Part shown: positions 6,305 to 7,298 of the stretch, in pieces
Numbering within the stretch: position 1 is the first letter of the stretch
Layout of the letters: every line of letters starts with the position of its first letter
Assembly: GCA_003554005.1 (NCBI GenBank)
Contig: PWEU01000206.1
Coordinates: 1 to 7,298, forward strand
Direction: 5' to 3'
DNA: 7,298 nt
Source: Nitriliruptoraceae bacterium
GTDB taxonomy: Bacteria; Actinomycetota; Nitriliruptoria; Nitriliruptorales; Nitriliruptoraceae
The notes under the pieces: generated by a model
The model's database searches: none
Told to the model about the DNA's origin: nothing
The model's input: the letters and a program-made list of their open reading frames with translations, nothing else
Translations under genes and position numbers: made by a program

Positions 6305-7298
6305 ATGGCTGACGTCATCGTGGTCGGGGCCGGTGTCGCCGGCGGCCTGGCAGCCCACGAGTTGCTCAGGGCCGGGCACCGAGTCGTCGTGCTGGACAAG
6401 GGTTTCGCCCCCGGGGGACGGCTCGCGTCCCGCAGGATCGGGGCGGCGACCTTCGACGTCGGTGCCCAGTTCCTCACCGCCAAGGACCCCAGCTTCGCCG
6501 CGCAGGTCGACACCTGGGTGCAGCAGGGGGTTGTCCGCACCTGGTTCCACGGCAGTCCCGACCAACACGAGCCCGACGGCCCCGATGGCCATCCCCGCTT
6601 CCGGGGCACCCCCACGATGCGCCGGATCGCCGAGCACGTCACCCGCCCCCTCGACGTCCGGCTCGGCACCATCGTCACCGCGGTCACCCCGACCCGGGAC
6701 GGGTGGGAGGTCCACGTCACGGCCCGTGCCCCGGGGTCGTCCTCGCGGCCGGCGTCACCGGCCCGTGCGGGCATTGACCGCACCCTGCGCGCCGACGGGG
6801 TCCTGCTCACGAGCCCACTGCCCCAGGCCCGGGACCTGCTCTCGGCCTGCGGCGCCCCGTTGCCCTCCGCCGCCGAGGATCGGCTGGCCGCCGCCACCTA
6901 CGACCCCTGCCTGACCCTGCTGGCGGTCCCGACCGGGGCGAACGCCCTACCCGCACGCGGCGCGCTGCGGCTCTCGGACGGCGAGGTGGCCTGGCTCACC
7001 GACCACCTGGTCAGCGGCGCCTCGACCGCACCCGCCGTCACCATCCACGCGAGCGCCAGCTACAGCCGCGATCGGTTCGACGCCGCTACCGAGGTGGTGG
7101 CCAAGGAGCTCGCCGCCGCCGCACGGGGCCCGCTGGGCCCCGACGTCGAGGTGGCCTACCTCCATCGCTGGCGCTACGCGGCCCCCACGGCCGAGCTGGG
7201 ATCGGAGCCGATGGTCCACCACGTCGCCGGCCTGCCGCTCGCCTTCGCCGGCGACGCCTTCGAAGGTGGCCGGGTCGAGGGCGCGGCGACGTCGGGAC
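6305..7298 (+). CDS. renalase-like NAD(P)/FAD-dependent oxidoreductase (cut by right edge)
   Basis: The frame runs open for 331 codons from ATG 6305 to the window edge. The N-terminus is a Rossmann FAD/NAD site, VIVVGAGVAGGLAAHELL (4–21), ending in the acidic residue D31 that usually binds the adenosine ribose. GGRLASRR (37–44) follows, then DVGAQFLTAKDPSF (51–64), the flavin-side motif of renalase-like proteins. Near the C-terminus are HRWRYAAP (287–294) and FAGDAFEGGRVEGAATSG (314–331), the second FAD-binding motif, so only a short tail is missing. This pattern fits the COG3380 renalase/amine-oxidase-related family. Characterised bacterial renalases oxidise off-path dihydro-NAD(P) isomers, but the substrate here is unknown. 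About residues 141–160 are an Ala/Pro/Ser/Arg-rich insert that looks like a surface loop. It follows the UPF0316 gene by 46 bases and may be cotranscribed. Confidence 0.88.
   Translation, partial: MADVIVVGAGVAGGLAAHELLRAGHRVVVLDKGFAPGGRLASRRIGAATFDVGAQFLTAKDPSFAAQVDTWVQQGVVRTWFHGSPDQHEPDGPDGHPRFRGTPTMRRIAEHVTRPLDVRLGTIVTAVTPTRDGWEVHVTARAPGSSSRPASPARAGIDRTLRADGVLLTSPLPQARDLLSACGAPLPSAAEDRLAAATYDPCLTLLAVPTGANALPARGALRLSDGEVAWLTDHLVSGASTAPAVTIHASASYSRDRFDAATEVVAKELAAAARGPLGPDVEVAYLHRWRYAAPTAELGSEPMVHHVAGLPLAFAGDAFEGGRVEGAATSG

Noticed and set aside
5551..6897. Minus-strand open frame (448 codons) opposite the UPF0316 and oxidoreductase genes
   Set aside because: It spans two plus-strand genes with recognised motifs and reads as low-complexity shadow sequence.

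Overview
The window is very GC-rich and looks like a chromosome segment from a high-GC actinobacterium. The pointers are a strong codon-position GC bias, a conserved leuS–degV–comEA–comEC gene order, and a tRNA gene without an encoded CCA end. I cannot name the genus. The gene order fits Actinomycetota generally and I see nothing that fixes a family.

The left three quarters (about 1–5235) is a minus-strand block read from right to left: leuS (leucyl-tRNA synthetase), a DegV-family fatty-acid-binding protein starting 4 bases after it, comEA (membrane-anchored DNA receptor), and comEC (DNA-uptake channel), which runs off the left edge. Spacing is tight between leuS and degV, 82 bases between degV and comEA, and 38 bases between comEA and comEC. 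One transcript for all four is plausible. Only comEA and comEC share a pathway, import of single-stranded DNA.

The middle (5236–5682) is non-coding for protein. It holds a perfect 12-bp inverted repeat between divergent leuS and tRNA, a weak promoter-like element, the tRNA-Ala(GGC) gene, a GC-rich stem that probably terminates the tRNA, and a second stem-loop region ahead of the next gene.

The right part (5683–7298) is plus-strand: a UPF0316-type three-helix membrane protein (DUF5698 plus DUF2179) and, 46 bases on with a strong Shine-Dalgarno, a renalase-like FAD-dependent oxidoreductase cut by the right edge. They may be cotranscribed.

Both edge genes are open to the window boundary. I found no mobile element, CRISPR array, phage gene or defence system. 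The window reads as ordinary core genome, and I do not see an undescribed multi-gene system. The points most worth checking are the inverted repeat between leuS and the tRNA, non-consensus residues at two LeuRS motifs, and the start of comEC.
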